Source: Sphingobacteriales bacterium 44-61
GTDB taxonomy: Bacteria; Bacteroidota; Bacteroidia; Chitinophagales; Chitinophagaceae
Direction: 5' to 3'
DNA: 64,000 nt
Assembly (NCBI GenBank): GCA_001898405.1
Contig: MKTW01000004.1
Span: forward strand, 74,156 to 138,155
Below the pieces are notes generated by a model that saw only the letters and a program-made list of their open reading frames with translations, had not been told where the DNA came from and did not search any database. Both the position numbers and the translations under genes were made by a program. Positions 18,151 to 28,920 of this stretch are shown here, in pieces; the stretch's first letter is position 1; every line of letters starts with the position of its first letter.

Positions 18151-20811
18151 TTATCTCAGCTTTTGCACTTTCACTTTTCCTTCCATGCCCTGCCCATTCA
18201 CCTGCAGGTAATACACACCAGAAGGCAGGCTGGTCAAGCTAATATTGATCACATTGTTCCCCCTTACAAGGTTCTCTGTTCCCTGCATTACCACACGACC
18301 CGTATTATCATGCATTTTCCATTGTGCATTACCGGCAGTCCGGGAATGAATGATCAGTTTTGTTTCATTAGCGGCCGGATTGGGCGAAACCAGGATATCC
18401 CTTGTTATCGACGACAATGAAATTGCGATCACATTGGAATAAGAAACAGCTCCGTCCTGGTCAACCATTCTCAAACGATAATAAACAACAGAAGCCGGCA
18501 GGTCAGTGAGGGTATTATCTGTAAAAGTATACCGGTTCTTTACATTTCCATTATCATTGGCCTTCACCCTACCGATACTGGTAAAATTGCGGCTATCCGT
18601 ACTTCTTTCTATAGCAAAAAAGTCAGTATTGATCTCCTGGGCAGTTTCCCATTGCAGCAATGCAGTGGCATTGTCCTGCAACGAACCTTTAAAGCTTAAA
18701 AGACGAAGCGGCAATGTAATACTGCTTGCACCAAAATAGAAGGAAGAAAAGCTGGTAAGGTTATTATACTGCAACACATAAGCGTTGGCTCCGTGCGCAT
18801 CCCAGTAGTCAGGTGTAAGGGAAGTAGTGGAGGTAAGAATATTTCCTCCGCAGGCATCCTGGTTTTTCAGTATGTGCAGATCATCCAGTTCATTGACCAG
18901 GCTGGCACCATCCGCATCCAGCGCATCAAATTCTGTTTTTGAAATATACAGGCGGATTTTCACTGGCTGTCCTACCATCGGTTGATTGGTGGGAGTAATG
19001 GTAATGCTGCGGTCGAGGTATTTCTTTCCACCGGCAGTACGTATTGTACCACTGTGCACAAACACAGAAGAGCTGACAGCACCCAGATCGTTTCCATTCG
19101 CATACACTTCCGCTATCACATTGCCATCCGGTCCGGTGAAAGGTACCCATAGATCCGCATTCTTATTAGCACTGTTGATCACCACCGTGCTGCCCGGAGT
19201 ACAGGTATTGGCTGTGCCTGTTGTAATATCAATAGCCTGAGGGATAGTGCTTTTGTCCGAAGCATCATTCTTATATCCCAAAAAAGTATACTTCTGCACG
19301 CAACCGGCGCATGCAGGAACGATAGGGTTGTTGGCACTGGGGCCAGAACTGCTGGATGAACGTTCCATTACTACATAGATCGATCTTCCATCGGGATCAA
19401 CAGCCACATCCCTGAAGCGGTTCCTGCTGCCGAAATAGCCAATGGTGTCGGTGCCATCAACAGGTATCACGGCCGATCCGTCATTATTCAATTTCAACCG
19501 CAGCACCCTTCCCCATTTCAGTGATTCAATCAGCAATGAGTTCTTCCAGCCTGGAATAAAGCTTTTGGTATAAAGGCCAAGCCCTGAATATCCTTCGGAA
19601 TGCCAGTAGTTGTTGGCTGATTGTGCCGACAAATTTTGTGTGCCATCCCAGTAGGTCTGATTGTTATAGATGTATTGTATGGACCATGGCGTGGAATTAT
19701 CACCTGCAACAGAGGGATAGTTTGAATAGATAGGGTCCATATAGCTTGGGCCGATATTATTCGCATTTGTCAGTTCATTACCAATCAGTGGGAGCGAGCT
19801 GCTGCTTGGGCCAGCTTTGGCATTATTGTAATTACCATCGTTTTTATACCCTATCACCAATGGATGTCCGTAATTTTTGGCAGACTCGAGCAGGTTCACC
19901 TCATCATCACTGAAAGGTCCATGCGATGTGCCATAAAAACGCGGCGTTCCATTGATGGTATCATAAGCAAAGCCCTGGTTGTTGCGCATGCCAATGCTCC
20001 ACACAGCACTTTGCACACCTAAGGCAGAATTATAGGGATTATCATTCGGTATCCAACGATCATAATTGATGGTCGCTGGTGTTTGCACAGGATCGTTGTC
20101 TTCTTCCAAATTGAACCGGAGGATCTTTCCTTCATAGGAGTTGGTCCTTTGGGCTTTGTTGGTGCGGTTGATATTATCAAACTGACCTGCACCCATATCA
20201 CCAACGGCGTAATACAGGTAATTCACACCATCTTCTGGTTTAATGATCAGGCGGCCGGAATTATGGTCATTACTTCCGCGGATCGTATCGCAGATTGCTA
20301 CAGGGCTATCTAATTTGCCGGAAGCTGTGTTGAAAGTAAAACGGACCAGCCAGGTAATGAAGAGATTGCCTTTTACCAGTTCGCCATTGTAGGTAACATT
20401 ATTCCCAACATAGTTATGAACGTAAGCAATGTATACAAACCGCTTTGCGGGATCAGTCATAAAGTCAGGATGGATGGCCAGCCCCATCATACCACCCTGA
20501 GGCCAGGGATTTTGACTTGAATTGAAAGTTCTTCTGAAAGAAGGGAAACTGCCGGTATTACTAAGGTCTAAGATCGTCCGCCAGCTTCCATTAACAGGAT
20601 GTATTTTATTGACCTTATAACCTTTTGCTTCTGTTACCCAGAGAGAATCATCGGGGCCATATGTAATTTCCCAGGGGTCCTGATAATTGGCAACAGCATT
20701 GATCAGGTCTGTTTTGAGGAATACTTCGTTCATCCTGCTCGACACAACCTGAGCCAGGGAGGGAATACACAATACTAATCCCACAAGCAGGAGGAACGGT
20801 GGCTTTTTCAT
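18151..20811 (-). CDS. Secreted PQQ-dependent sugar dehydrogenase-like protein with T9SS type A sorting domain
   Basis: 886 residues from ATG 20811 (MKKPPFLLLVGLVLCIPSLA, a signal peptide). Residues about 35-500 resemble the glucose/sorbosone dehydrogenase propeller (DPWEITYGPDDSLWVTE, GMMGLAIHPDF, NSYEGKILRF). A middle Fn3-like segment contains LQWETAQEINTDFFAIERS, and a C-terminal sorting domain of about 80 residues starts at ILVSPNPAANETKL and ends in KVKVQKLR. It should pass the Sec system and then the type IX secretion system to the cell surface. The upstream ORF extension (to 20901) has no signal peptide and is rejected. Cofactor and sugar are not known. Confidence 0.9.
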   Translation of the reverse strand: MKKPPFLLLVGLVLCIPSLAQVVSSRMNEVFLKTDLINAVANYQDPWEITYGPDDSLWVTEAKGYKVNKIHPVNGSWRTILDLSNTGSFPSFRRTFNSSQNPWPQGGMMGLAIHPDFMTDPAKRFVYIAYVHNYVGNNVTYNGELVKGNLFITWLVRFTFNTASGKLDSPVAICDTIRGSNDHNSGRLIIKPEDGVNYLYYAVGDMGAGQFDNINRTNKAQRTNSYEGKILRFNLEEDNDPVQTPATINYDRWIPNDNPYNSALGVQSAVWSIGMRNNQGFAYDTINGTPRFYGTSHGPFSDDEVNLLESAKNYGHPLVIGYKNDGNYNNAKAGPSSSSLPLIGNELTNANNIGPSYMDPIYSNYPSVAGDNSTPWSIQYIYNNQTYWDGTQNLSAQSANNYWHSEGYSGLGLYTKSFIPGWKNSLLIESLKWGRVLRLKLNNDGSAVIPVDGTDTIGYFGSRNRFRDVAVDPDGRSIYVVMERSSSSSGPSANNPIVPACAGCVQKYTFLGYKNDASDKSTIPQAIDITTGTANTCTPGSTVVINSANKNADLWVPFTGPDGNVIAEVYANGNDLGAVSSSVFVHSGTIRTAGGKKYLDRSITITPTNQPMVGQPVKIRLYISKTEFDALDADGASLVNELDDLHILKNQDACGGNILTSTTSLTPDYWDAHGANAYVLQYNNLTSFSSFYFGASSITLPLRLLSFKGSLQDNATALLQWETAQEINTDFFAIERSTDSRNFTSIGRVKANDNGNVKNRYTFTDNTLTDLPASVVYYRLRMVDQDGAVSYSNVIAISLSSITRDILVSPNPAANETKLIIHSRTAGNAQWKMHDNTGRVVMQGTENLVRGNNVINISLTSLPSGVYYLQVNGQGMEGKVKVQKLR

Positions 20812-21002
20812 GATAGCGGATTTGGCCTGTAAATTAGAAAGATCAGAGAAGATAAATTGAGTATTTCCCGTGAATTTGTCATTAGTAGATACCCTTAGCA
20901 AACCGGGATTCTTCCGAAACGGCTGAATGAAGAAGATCAGGGCCTAAGTGCCTGTCCCATTCGGACTTTTGTTAGTACTTTTATGCACAAATCTGTAAGA
21001 CA

Positions 21003-22091
21003 ATGACTAACACTTCCGCCAAGCCTGTGATCGGCATATCCTGTGGAGATCTGAATGGTATAGGCTTAGAACTCATTATAAAAGCTTTTTCGGATAACAG
21101 GCTGCTGGACCTTTGCACCCCGGTGATCTTTGCATCGAATAAAGTGGTGAATTTTTACCGGAAGTCGATCAGCGAAATCAATTTTAATTACCAGAGCACA
21201 AAAGAATATAATCGCCTCAATAACAAGCAAGTAAATGTATTTAACTGCTGGGAGGAAGAAGTGGCGATCAATCCCGGTCAACTGGAAGATGCAGCAGGAA
21301 AATACGCTATCCTCTCCCTTCAAACGGCTGTGGCTGCACTGAAACAACAGCAGGTCGACGGGTTGGTAACTGCCCCGATACATAAAAAGAATATCCAGTC
21401 GGCCGACTTTAATTACACCGGCCATACACCCTACCTTAAAGAAGCTTTTGGTGTAAATGATGTGGTGATGATGCTGTGTGCAGGCAATTTCCGCGTAGCG
21501 CTGGTAACAGAGCATGTGCCGGTAAAAGACATTGCTCAATATATTACCAAAGAAAATATTCTCAGCAAACTCACTATCATCCATAAAAGCCTGCAGCGTG
21601 ATTTTGGGATAGACCGTCCTCGCATAGCTGTTCTTGGACTGAATCCTCATGCCGGAGATGAAGGGCTGGTAGGAAAAGAGGAAGAAACCATCATCAAACC
21701 GGCTATCAAAGAAGCCAAGAATAATAATATGCTGGTGGTTGGCCCATTCAGTGCAGACGCTTTTTTTGCCAGGAGGCAATATGAGAAATTTGATGCGGTG
21801 CTGGCCATGTATCACGACCAGGGGCTGATCCCTTTCAAAGCCCTGGCTTCAGGTGAAGGAGTGAACTATACTGCAGGGCTGCCTGTAGTAAGGACCTCAC
21901 CAGACCATGGAGTAGCTTTTGATATAGCCGGTAAGGATAAAGCCGATACTTCATCTTTTCTCACTTCTATTTTTGAATGTATAGACATCATTCAGCAAAG
22001 GAGTGCGTATGATACCAATAGAAGCAATCCACTGAAAAAAATCAATCCCGAAGTGTTTGCGAGAATGGAAGATGAGGAGATCAGGGAATGA
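21003..22091 (+). CDS. pdxA: 4-hydroxythreonine-4-phosphate dehydrogenase PdxA
   Basis: 362 residues. Oxidises 4-phosphohydroxy-L-threonine in de novo pyridoxal phosphate synthesis. Family motifs: GISCGDLNGIGLELI at the N-terminus, TAPIHKKNIQ, FNYTGHTPYL and AMYHDQGLIPFKAL, which supply the metal-binding histidines and aspartate. The N-terminal insert of about 40 residues (YQSTKEYNRLNNKQVN) is common in Bacteroidota PdxA. It is transcribed divergently from the T9SS cargo gene. Confidence 0.96.
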   Translation: MTNTSAKPVIGISCGDLNGIGLELIIKAFSDNRLLDLCTPVIFASNKVVNFYRKSISEINFNYQSTKEYNRLNNKQVNVFNCWEEEVAINPGQLEDAAGKYAILSLQTAVAALKQQQVDGLVTAPIHKKNIQSADFNYTGHTPYLKEAFGVNDVVMMLCAGNFRVALVTEHVPVKDIAQYITKENILSKLTIIHKSLQRDFGIDRPRIAVLGLNPHAGDEGLVGKEEETIIKPAIKEAKNNNMLVVGPFSADAFFARRQYEKFDAVLAMYHDQGLIPFKALASGEGVNYTAGLPVVRTSPDHGVAFDIAGKDKADTSSFLTSIFECIDIIQQRSAYDTNRSNPLKKINPEVFARMEDEEIRE

Positions 22092-22359
22092 CGGGATCGT
22101 TGAAATACCCGAAAACAACCATCCCTGGGCCACTAAAAATCAATCGTTTAGAATTTCCCTAAAAAAATTCCGGGTAAACGCTTGCAAATACTCGAACGAG
22201 TTACTACGTTTGTTTCCAGTTACGGAAAACCACATTTTACTACGAAAAAATACGAGTAGAAATGAGACAGGGATTTCCACCGACTATTCCCATCCGTAAA
22301 CTTTAATTCGCTTATCCGATATTCCTGTGGGCCATTGAGTCACCATCAAAACCCAGGAA

Positions 22360-22755
22360 ATGAAAACAAATCTTTACGGCTTCATTATAGCCCTGCTGTT
22401 GAACGCCACCATCGCAATCGCCTATCCCGGCCCTTTTACAGCCACTGATTCTGCCACCCCATCTTCTTCCACAGCACCAAAAGCATCTGTGACCGGTTTT
22501 CAATCCACTTCAACGGATAAGCGTACCCAATTGACCTGGTCGGTCAATAATAATGAAATGACCGGCCAGCTCGAACTTGAGAAAAGTGTGAATGGAAAAG
22601 AATTCAAGATCATCGCTATCATATTCACTACAGAAGAAACAGGTACTGCAGAATATGCTTACCGCGATAAAGAAATTGCTACTGACGCCAACTACCGTAT
22701 CAGGATCATCCAGAAAAATGGTCAAACAGAATACTCTACTGTTATCGGCAGGTAA
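22360..22755 (+). CDS. Small secreted protein with a stand-alone Fn3-like domain
   Basis: 131 residues with a signal peptide (MKTNLYGFIIALLLNATIAIA), a Ser/Thr/Ala-rich linker and one beta-sandwich domain (about 45-131: LTWSVNNNEMTGQLELEKS, YRIRIIQKNGQTEYSTVI). This domain matches in pattern the segment just before the T9SS sorting domain in the large cargo protein at 18151-20811 (LQWETAQEINTDFFAIERS, YYRLRMVDQDGAVSYSNVI). No sorting domain follows, so it may stay in the periplasm or be surface-bound in another way. The function is unknown. The 268-bp region before it holds no recognisable gene. Confidence 0.75.
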   Translation: MKTNLYGFIIALLLNATIAIAYPGPFTATDSATPSSSTAPKASVTGFQSTSTDKRTQLTWSVNNNEMTGQLELEKSVNGKEFKIIAIIFTTEETGTAEYAYRDKEIATDANYRIRIIQKNGQTEYSTVIGR

Positions 22756-22784
22756 TAAACAAGTTCCGTACACCTAAATCAACC

Positions 22785-22919
22785 ATGATGTCTACTCCTA
22801 AAAACAAAACCAAGCAATGGGTGAAGAAGTTGAAGAATGCGTTGAACCGATTGCTGGCTCCTAAACAAAACACGCCATCATTAATATTAGTGCCTGTAAG
22901 AACTCAAAAAAGATTCTGA
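22785..22919 (+). CDS. Possible 44-residue basic peptide
   Basis: A short ORF starting with ATGATG, 29 bp after the secreted Fn3-like gene and followed by a hairpin terminator at 22970-23003. The product is strongly basic, with a Lys-rich amphipathic part (KQWVKKLKNALNRLLAPKQ) and a short hydrophobic tail region (SLILVPV). It looks like no family I know. Position and terminator support expression with its neighbour; its length makes this uncertain. Confidence 0.4.
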   Translation: MMSTPKNKTKQWVKKLKNALNRLLAPKQNTPSLILVPVRTQKRF

Positions 22920-22969
22920 GAGGCTAATAACCTTAGTTCACAAGTATACACTTAGAGTTTCCAATAGAA

Positions 22970-23003
22970 GCGGCCCTTTGTCTAGAGGGCTGCATTTTTA
23001 TTT
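22970..23003 (+). terminator. Terminator downstream of the 22.4-22.9 kb secreted-protein unit
   Basis: An 8-bp stem (22970-22977 with 22986-22993, one G-U pair) with an 8-nt loop is followed by ATTTTTATTTT. The convergent HTH gene ends 10 bp further on. Confidence 0.65.
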
Positions 23004-23012
23004 TATAGCCCT

Positions 23013-23303
23013 TTACTTATTAGCGCCCAGGTAGGCCTGAAGATTCTTCACATATTCTTCAAATGCAGTAACACCGAGGGAAGTTATTTTACAGATCGTT
23101 TGCGGGTAATTGTTTTTGAACTGCTTCACTACATCAATATAGCCGGCATCTTTCAGCTTTTGGATCTGCACGCTGAGATTACCTGCCGTAGAATTGGTCT
23201 TCTCTTTCAGAAAAGTGAACTCTGCCTCTTTCACACTGATGAGCAACGACATTACTGCAAGCCGTAACTGTGAATGTAATATGGGATCAAGGTCTTTAAA
23301 CAT
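23013..23303 (-). CDS. Winged-helix transcriptional regulator (HTH_34-like)
   Basis: 96 residues forming a single winged-helix domain. There is an N-terminal helix (LDPILHSQLRLAVMSLL), a recognition region (STAGNLSVQIQKLKDAGYIDV) and a wing (NNYPQTICKITSLG). It resembles the small MarR/ArsR-like regulators called winged helix DNA-binding domain (HTH_34). Its start overlaps the end of the upstream membrane-protein gene by 8 bp, a translationally coupled pair in which the regulator probably controls its own operon. Confidence 0.85.
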   Translation of the reverse strand: MFKDLDPILHSQLRLAVMSLLISVKEAEFTFLKEKTNSTAGNLSVQIQKLKDAGYIDVVKQFKNNYPQTICKITSLGVTAFEEYVKNLQAYLGANK

Positions 23304-23976
23304 GTGCAGATTTTGCTTTCCGGTGTCTTTTGTTCAATATCAATCCCGGAATAAGCCAGTTGCCGATACCAGCCAACCCGCTTAACAACATATCATATTT
23401 GAAAGAAGTAAAAAGAGAAATAACAAAAAAACAGTAACATGCAATAGCGCCGATGATCATTGGTTTAAACTTGCTGAGCCATCCTGTGATCAGGGTGGGA
23501 AATGCATAAATGATCAGGAAAACAGAAGTTATACTGAGCGTGCTTGGCCGATATGGTTTTGTTTCCCCCGTCACCGTGTTATGCGACAGCAACTCAAGAT
23601 GCTCACTGGCAAAAAAACGTTCGCTGAGAGCAGGTATAACGTTCACATATATTACCAGGCAGGTAATGCTTATTCCAAATACGCTCCAGGCAATATCCAC
23701 CGCAACTTCCTCATGGGTTTTCACGATGCTTCTCTTTGAATCACGGATATTGAACCAGACGCCGGGAATAATGGCAGCCAGTATCAGGAACCATATATCA
23801 AACCCGATCGAGAAATTCCATTGCAGTTCTGCAAAGCTGACCAGGCCGCAAGTACCGATCACAGCACCCCACAAAATAGCACTGGCACCACTTTCGTGGT
23901 AATTGTCTTTTGCTTTGCCGATCATTTCCTGGATCAGCCGGAGGCTTTCCTGTTCGGAAATATTTCTTTCTTCCAT
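23296..23976 (-). CDS. Membrane protein paired with the HTH regulator
   Basis: 226 residues. A cytoplasmic N-terminal helix (EESLRLIQEMIGKAKD-like) is followed by about five or six membrane segments and a basic tail. Such two-gene units of a multi-helix membrane protein and a small winged-helix protein are common in Bacteroidota, but no function is established. A hairpin element (24011-24103) lies just upstream. Confidence 0.75.
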   Translation of the reverse strand: MEERNISEQESLRLIQEMIGKAKDNYHESGASAILWGAVIGTCGLVSFAELQWNFSIGFDIWFLILAAIIPGVWFNIRDSKRSIVKTHEEVAVDIAWSVFGISITCLVIYVNVIPALSERFFASEHLELLSHNTVTGETKPYRPSTLSITSVFLIIYAFPTLITGWLSKFKPMIIGAIACYCFFVISLFTSFKYDMLLSGLAGIGNWLIPGLILNKRHRKAKSAHV

Positions 23977-24010
23977 ATTGATATACTACGATTTCTGAAA
24001 CCTTTAATTA

Positions 24011-24103
24011 AGAGTATCGCAAAGAACGCCAAGATAAGGCTAAGAACGCAATGTACATACTTTGCGTTCCTGGCGTATCCTTTGCGTTCTTTGCGATACT
24101 TTT
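24011..24103. repeat. Imperfect about 44-bp inverted repeat (CGCAAAGAA word family)
   Basis: Left arm about 24011-24053 and right arm about 24060-24103 pair with a few mismatches and a one-base gap around a 6-nt loop. The words are CGCAAAGAA, CGCCAAGAT and CGCAAAG, again with roughly 9-nt spacing. No ORF. It lies between two minus-strand genes and ends 32 bp before the stop of the next one. Confidence 0.8.
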
Positions 24104-24135
24104 ATTGACCAATAGTCAATATCAGCGCATCCTGC

Positions 24136-24783
24136 TTATTTTATCTGCGACAAGAAATAGCTAAGCTGTCCCCTTCCCCAGTTAGGTGAAATACTGTCTT
24201 CTGGTTTATAACTTTCAAATTTTTTCGATGCTTCTTCAAATTTCTTCTTCGCCTCCTGTTTATCACCACCAAATTGCTCGGGCGTGAAAAACAGGTCCTG
24301 ACCCTCCAGTAAATACACACGGGGGTTTTCAGGGTTCAGTTGTTTTGCTTTAGCTAATGCTTCTGCTGCCGCAGGGCCATAAGTCATATAGCGGTTTTGC
24401 GGATCAGCCATCATTTTTGCGGTGTTGAGCATTTTTTTCAGACAGAATATTTCCGAATTGTCTTTTTGCAGTTCTTCCGCTTTGGCCAGCAAGGGAGTTG
24501 CTTTATCAGTAAGCGGATCTATCTGGTCTGTTTGGCCATTAGCGAATAGCATATTCGCGCTGTTCACATTTATCAGGGCTGCATAATAATAAGGTAACCA
24601 CTGTGTCTTTTCTGCTTCAGCAATACGCTGGAAAGAATTGGCCAGTTCAGCTAATCCTGTTACTGATCTTGTAGTGTCAACCGCAGGCACCAGCTTTTCC
24701 ATAGCAGCTTTATATCTTTCACTTTGTGCATTTGCTGCCAGGCAAACTACTGCAACAGCAAGCGATAATACTATTTGTTTCAT
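24136..24783 (-). CDS. Secreted TPR-like protein downstream of a TonB receptor
   Basis: 215 residues with a signal peptide (MKQIVLSLAVAVVCLAANA). The remainder is helical with TPR-like spacing (LANSFQRIAEAEKTQWLPYYYAAL, AAEALAKAKQLNPENPRVYLL). It is probably periplasmic and may assist the receptor encoded 41 bp upstream on the same strand. No family name is certain. Confidence 0.75.
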   Translation of the reverse strand: MKQIVLSLAVAVVCLAANAQSERYKAAMEKLVPAVDTTRSVTGLAELANSFQRIAEAEKTQWLPYYYAALINVNSANMLFANGQTDQIDPLTDKATPLLAKAEELQKDNSEIFCLKKMLNTAKMMADPQNRYMTYGPAAAEALAKAKQLNPENPRVYLLEGQDLFFTPEQFGGDKQEAKKKFEEASKKFESYKPEDSISPNWGRGQLSYFLSQIK

Positions 24784-24824
24784 GTCTTGATTTTATAAAG
24801 GTTAATTAAACAAGGTTGTTATGG

Positions 24825-27095
24825 TTAAAGGTTATTGTTGATGACGTTTTCTGTATTATCCACTCCAAAGCTGATAAAGAGCCCAATGAATACGAATGAC
24901 CGGGATGGTGGCACGATAAGTTCTTTTCTTACACCGTTATAGGAATATTTATATCCATAGGTTTGCTTGATACCGAAGATATTGTTTACCGACAAAACAA
25001 GAACAGTGAACTTGCTGGCCCCAGCATCTTTATTGAATAATTTGGGAAGGTAGTTAAGGCTGAAACTCACGTTATGGTAATCATCCGTTTTACCAAGATC
25101 GTTGAATTTGTTTTCACCATTATCATTATAAATATTATAGTATGGGCGTCCGCTGGAATAAGTGTATGTCATATTGAAACCGGTTTTCCAGGCTGTAACA
25201 AATTTTTTCATCACCAGTGAAGCAGTATGCTTTGCTGCAAAACTTGGTTGCATGGCAATAGGAAAATTCAGGAAATCACGTTTGGTATCGAGATAAGAAT
25301 AAGAGACCCAGTAATCGAAATTCTTGATCGTTTTCTTATCACGCCAGAATAGCTCTATTCCTTTTGCATCACCATACCCATTATTGTTGGCCGCTATTTG
25401 CTGATTGTCGTTATTGTTCTGGGCATTCGTTTTGATCAGGTCCTGGTATTTTTTATAAAATACTTCCACCCGGGCTGTAATGTATTTATTTGATTTCAGG
25501 TATTGAGCCACGTAGTGGGTGGCCCTGGCAAAATCAAGGTTGCCGACAGACCGCAGGTATTTTGTTTCAGGGTTCTGATAAAATATGCCATACGCCAATG
25601 AAGCCTGGCTTTCTTTACCTGTTTTATATGCAAGGGAGACGCGGGGTGCAATATTTGAGCGGTCAAAAAGGCTGGACTGCTCGAAACGGCCGCCCAGCTT
25701 GGCTGCCAAAGCATTAGTCAGATAAATATCGGTTTCTGCAAATACGGATTTCAGGTGTTCCTTGATACTGAAATTATAGGACTGACCGCTATGATCTGTA
25801 TAATTGGGATCATCCTGGCTGTAGTTATACTCAGATCCAAAGCGGACGGCGCTGATGCCTCCCAGCCTTTTTTCAAACACAGCTTTGGCATTGAAATAAT
25901 TTCCTTTGGATATCAACCCGAAGTTTTTCCATTCGAGCCCTGACAGCACAACATCTTTTTCATTCAGGTCCTGCATACTGCCATTGATATTATCCTTGTT
26001 GTAAGCATAAGACACACCCAGGTTCATCTTCCAACCAGAACCAAGGCTTTCCCTCCAGGAAAGATTATGATACATGTTGAGGTTTTTCAACCTGAATGCA
26101 TCTTTATAGCCGATTGAGTCAATACTGTTTTCCCGGAAGCCAAGCCTGTTGTGGCTGAAGTATCCATAATATTTTACCATGCCTGTATTGGAAGTCTTGA
26201 TCCTGAAATTGGCATCACCGGTATGATATTCCGGAGCAGTTGTATAGTCCTGCCTTTGCTTGATTACCTTAAACGCCGGCCACAGGTTAGCATAATCATA
26301 ATTAAAACCCCAGGATGCTTTTTTATTTTTTGTCAGTTTCTGCACGCCGCCATTTACGCCGATCACAGAAAAACCAAGACTGCCGGCGCTTTGCTCTGGC
26401 AGATCAATTGTTTCGAGAATGAGAGCGGAAGACAAAGCCTGGCCATACAAAGCAGAATAGCCACCAGTGCTGAATACCGTTCCTTTAAAAATAAAAGGCG
26501 AGAAGCGGCTGCGTTGTGCAATATTGGGAACGCTGCTGTAAAAGAAATTATTAACGAGTGTGCCATCAATAAAGGTCTTTGTTTCCGAAGCAGTGCCACC
26601 ACGAACAAACAAGCCTTCACTTTCACCTACCTGTTGCGTACCAGGCAGTGTTTTTAATGCAGCAGTTACATCTGCATTGGCACCTGCGGTAGTGGCCACA
26701 TCAATAGGAGTTAACACAGTCGTTCTTTTCTTATCGCTGGCTTCAAAAGTGCCGGCGGAAATAACCACGGCTTTTAATTCAGTGATCTCTTCTTTCAATT
26801 GTATGGTAAAACTGTAAGAAGAATCTTTAACAAGGGTAAATAATTGTTCAAATGGTTTCAGACCGGAAGAGCTTGCCACCAGCAATTGCTGTCCTTTCTC
26901 CGTGGTAGTAAAAGAGAAATTGCCGGAGCTATCAGTGGTAGCTCCATCATAGGTATCTTTCAGGGTGATGTTGATACCAATCAGGGGTTTCGATTTATTA
27001 TCAGTAACCATTCCTTTTATAACAGACTGTGCATCAGTTGATTTCGCAATGCCCAGTCCAATAGCCAACAAAGAAAAAATAAGCAGCGATTTCAT
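24825..27095 (-). CDS. TonB-dependent receptor with carboxypeptidase-like regulatory domain
   Basis: 756 residues from ATG 27095 (MKSLLIFSLLAIGLGIAKS, a signal peptide). The order is a carboxypeptidase regulatory-like domain (VIKGMVTDNKSKPLIGINI, about 25-105), a plug (LPGTQQVGESEGLFVRGG) and a beta-barrel ending in FIGLFISFGVDN and a short tail. The longer ORF to 27281 reads through a hairpin element and is not plausible. There is no SusD-like partner; the neighbour is the TPR-like secreted protein. The ligand is unknown. Confidence 0.9.
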   Translation of the reverse strand: MKSLLIFSLLAIGLGIAKSTDAQSVIKGMVTDNKSKPLIGINITLKDTYDGATTDSSGNFSFTTTEKGQQLLVASSSGLKPFEQLFTLVKDSSYSFTIQLKEEITELKAVVISAGTFEASDKKRTTVLTPIDVATTAGANADVTAALKTLPGTQQVGESEGLFVRGGTASETKTFIDGTLVNNFFYSSVPNIAQRSRFSPFIFKGTVFSTGGYSALYGQALSSALILETIDLPEQSAGSLGFSVIGVNGGVQKLTKNKKASWGFNYDYANLWPAFKVIKQRQDYTTAPEYHTGDANFRIKTSNTGMVKYYGYFSHNRLGFRENSIDSIGYKDAFRLKNLNMYHNLSWRESLGSGWKMNLGVSYAYNKDNINGSMQDLNEKDVVLSGLEWKNFGLISKGNYFNAKAVFEKRLGGISAVRFGSEYNYSQDDPNYTDHSGQSYNFSIKEHLKSVFAETDIYLTNALAAKLGGRFEQSSLFDRSNIAPRVSLAYKTGKESQASLAYGIFYQNPETKYLRSVGNLDFARATHYVAQYLKSNKYITARVEVFYKKYQDLIKTNAQNNNDNQQIAANNNGYGDAKGIELFWRDKKTIKNFDYWVSYSYLDTKRDFLNFPIAMQPSFAAKHTASLVMKKFVTAWKTGFNMTYTYSSGRPYYNIYNDNGENKFNDLGKTDDYHNVSFSLNYLPKLFNKDAGASKFTVLVLSVNNIFGIKQTYGYKYSYNGVRKELIVPPSRSFVFIGLFISFGVDNTENVINNNL

Positions 27096-27161
27096 GTTCA
27101 GGTGATATTTAGCGGCAAACATAAACTTGTTTATAATATAAACCAAATTAAATTTAAGATT

Positions 27162-27237
27162 TCCCACTAAGACACAAAGACCACAAAGAAAATGGAAGCA
27201 ATGGTTAATTCTTTGTGGTCTTTGTGTCTTAGTGGGA
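27162..27237. repeat. Perfect 29-bp inverted repeat (CACAAAGAC word family)
   Basis: Arms 27162-27190 and 27209-27237 pair perfectly over 29 bp with an 18-nt loop. The arm words are CACTAAGAC, ACAAAGAC and CACAAAGAA, almost the same as the elements at 7781-7900 and 52512-52627. It sits upstream of the TonB receptor and just beyond the atp operon terminator. Confidence 0.9.
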
Positions 27238-27266
27238 TAACCATTAACATAGTGGGCTCTTAAACC

Positions 27267-27293
27267 AAAAACGGCCCTCAAAGGAGGGCCGTT
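27267..27293 (-). terminator. Terminator of the atp operon
   Basis: A 10-bp GC-rich stem (27270-27279 with 27284-27293, loop AAAG) is followed on the minus strand by TTTT. It lies 26 bp after the atpA stop codon and shows that the operon ends at atpA. Confidence 0.85.
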
Positions 27294-27318
27294 AATATAA
27301 TATATAAGGATTTACTTC

Positions 27319-28899
<1,581 letters not shown>

Positions 28900-28920
28900 A
28901 TTGTTTTATTTATCTATTAA

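Noticed and set aside
27096-27281. N-terminal extension of the TonB receptor ORF
   Set aside because: It reads straight through the 27162-27237 inverted repeat and would bury the signal peptide; ATG 27095 is the natural start.
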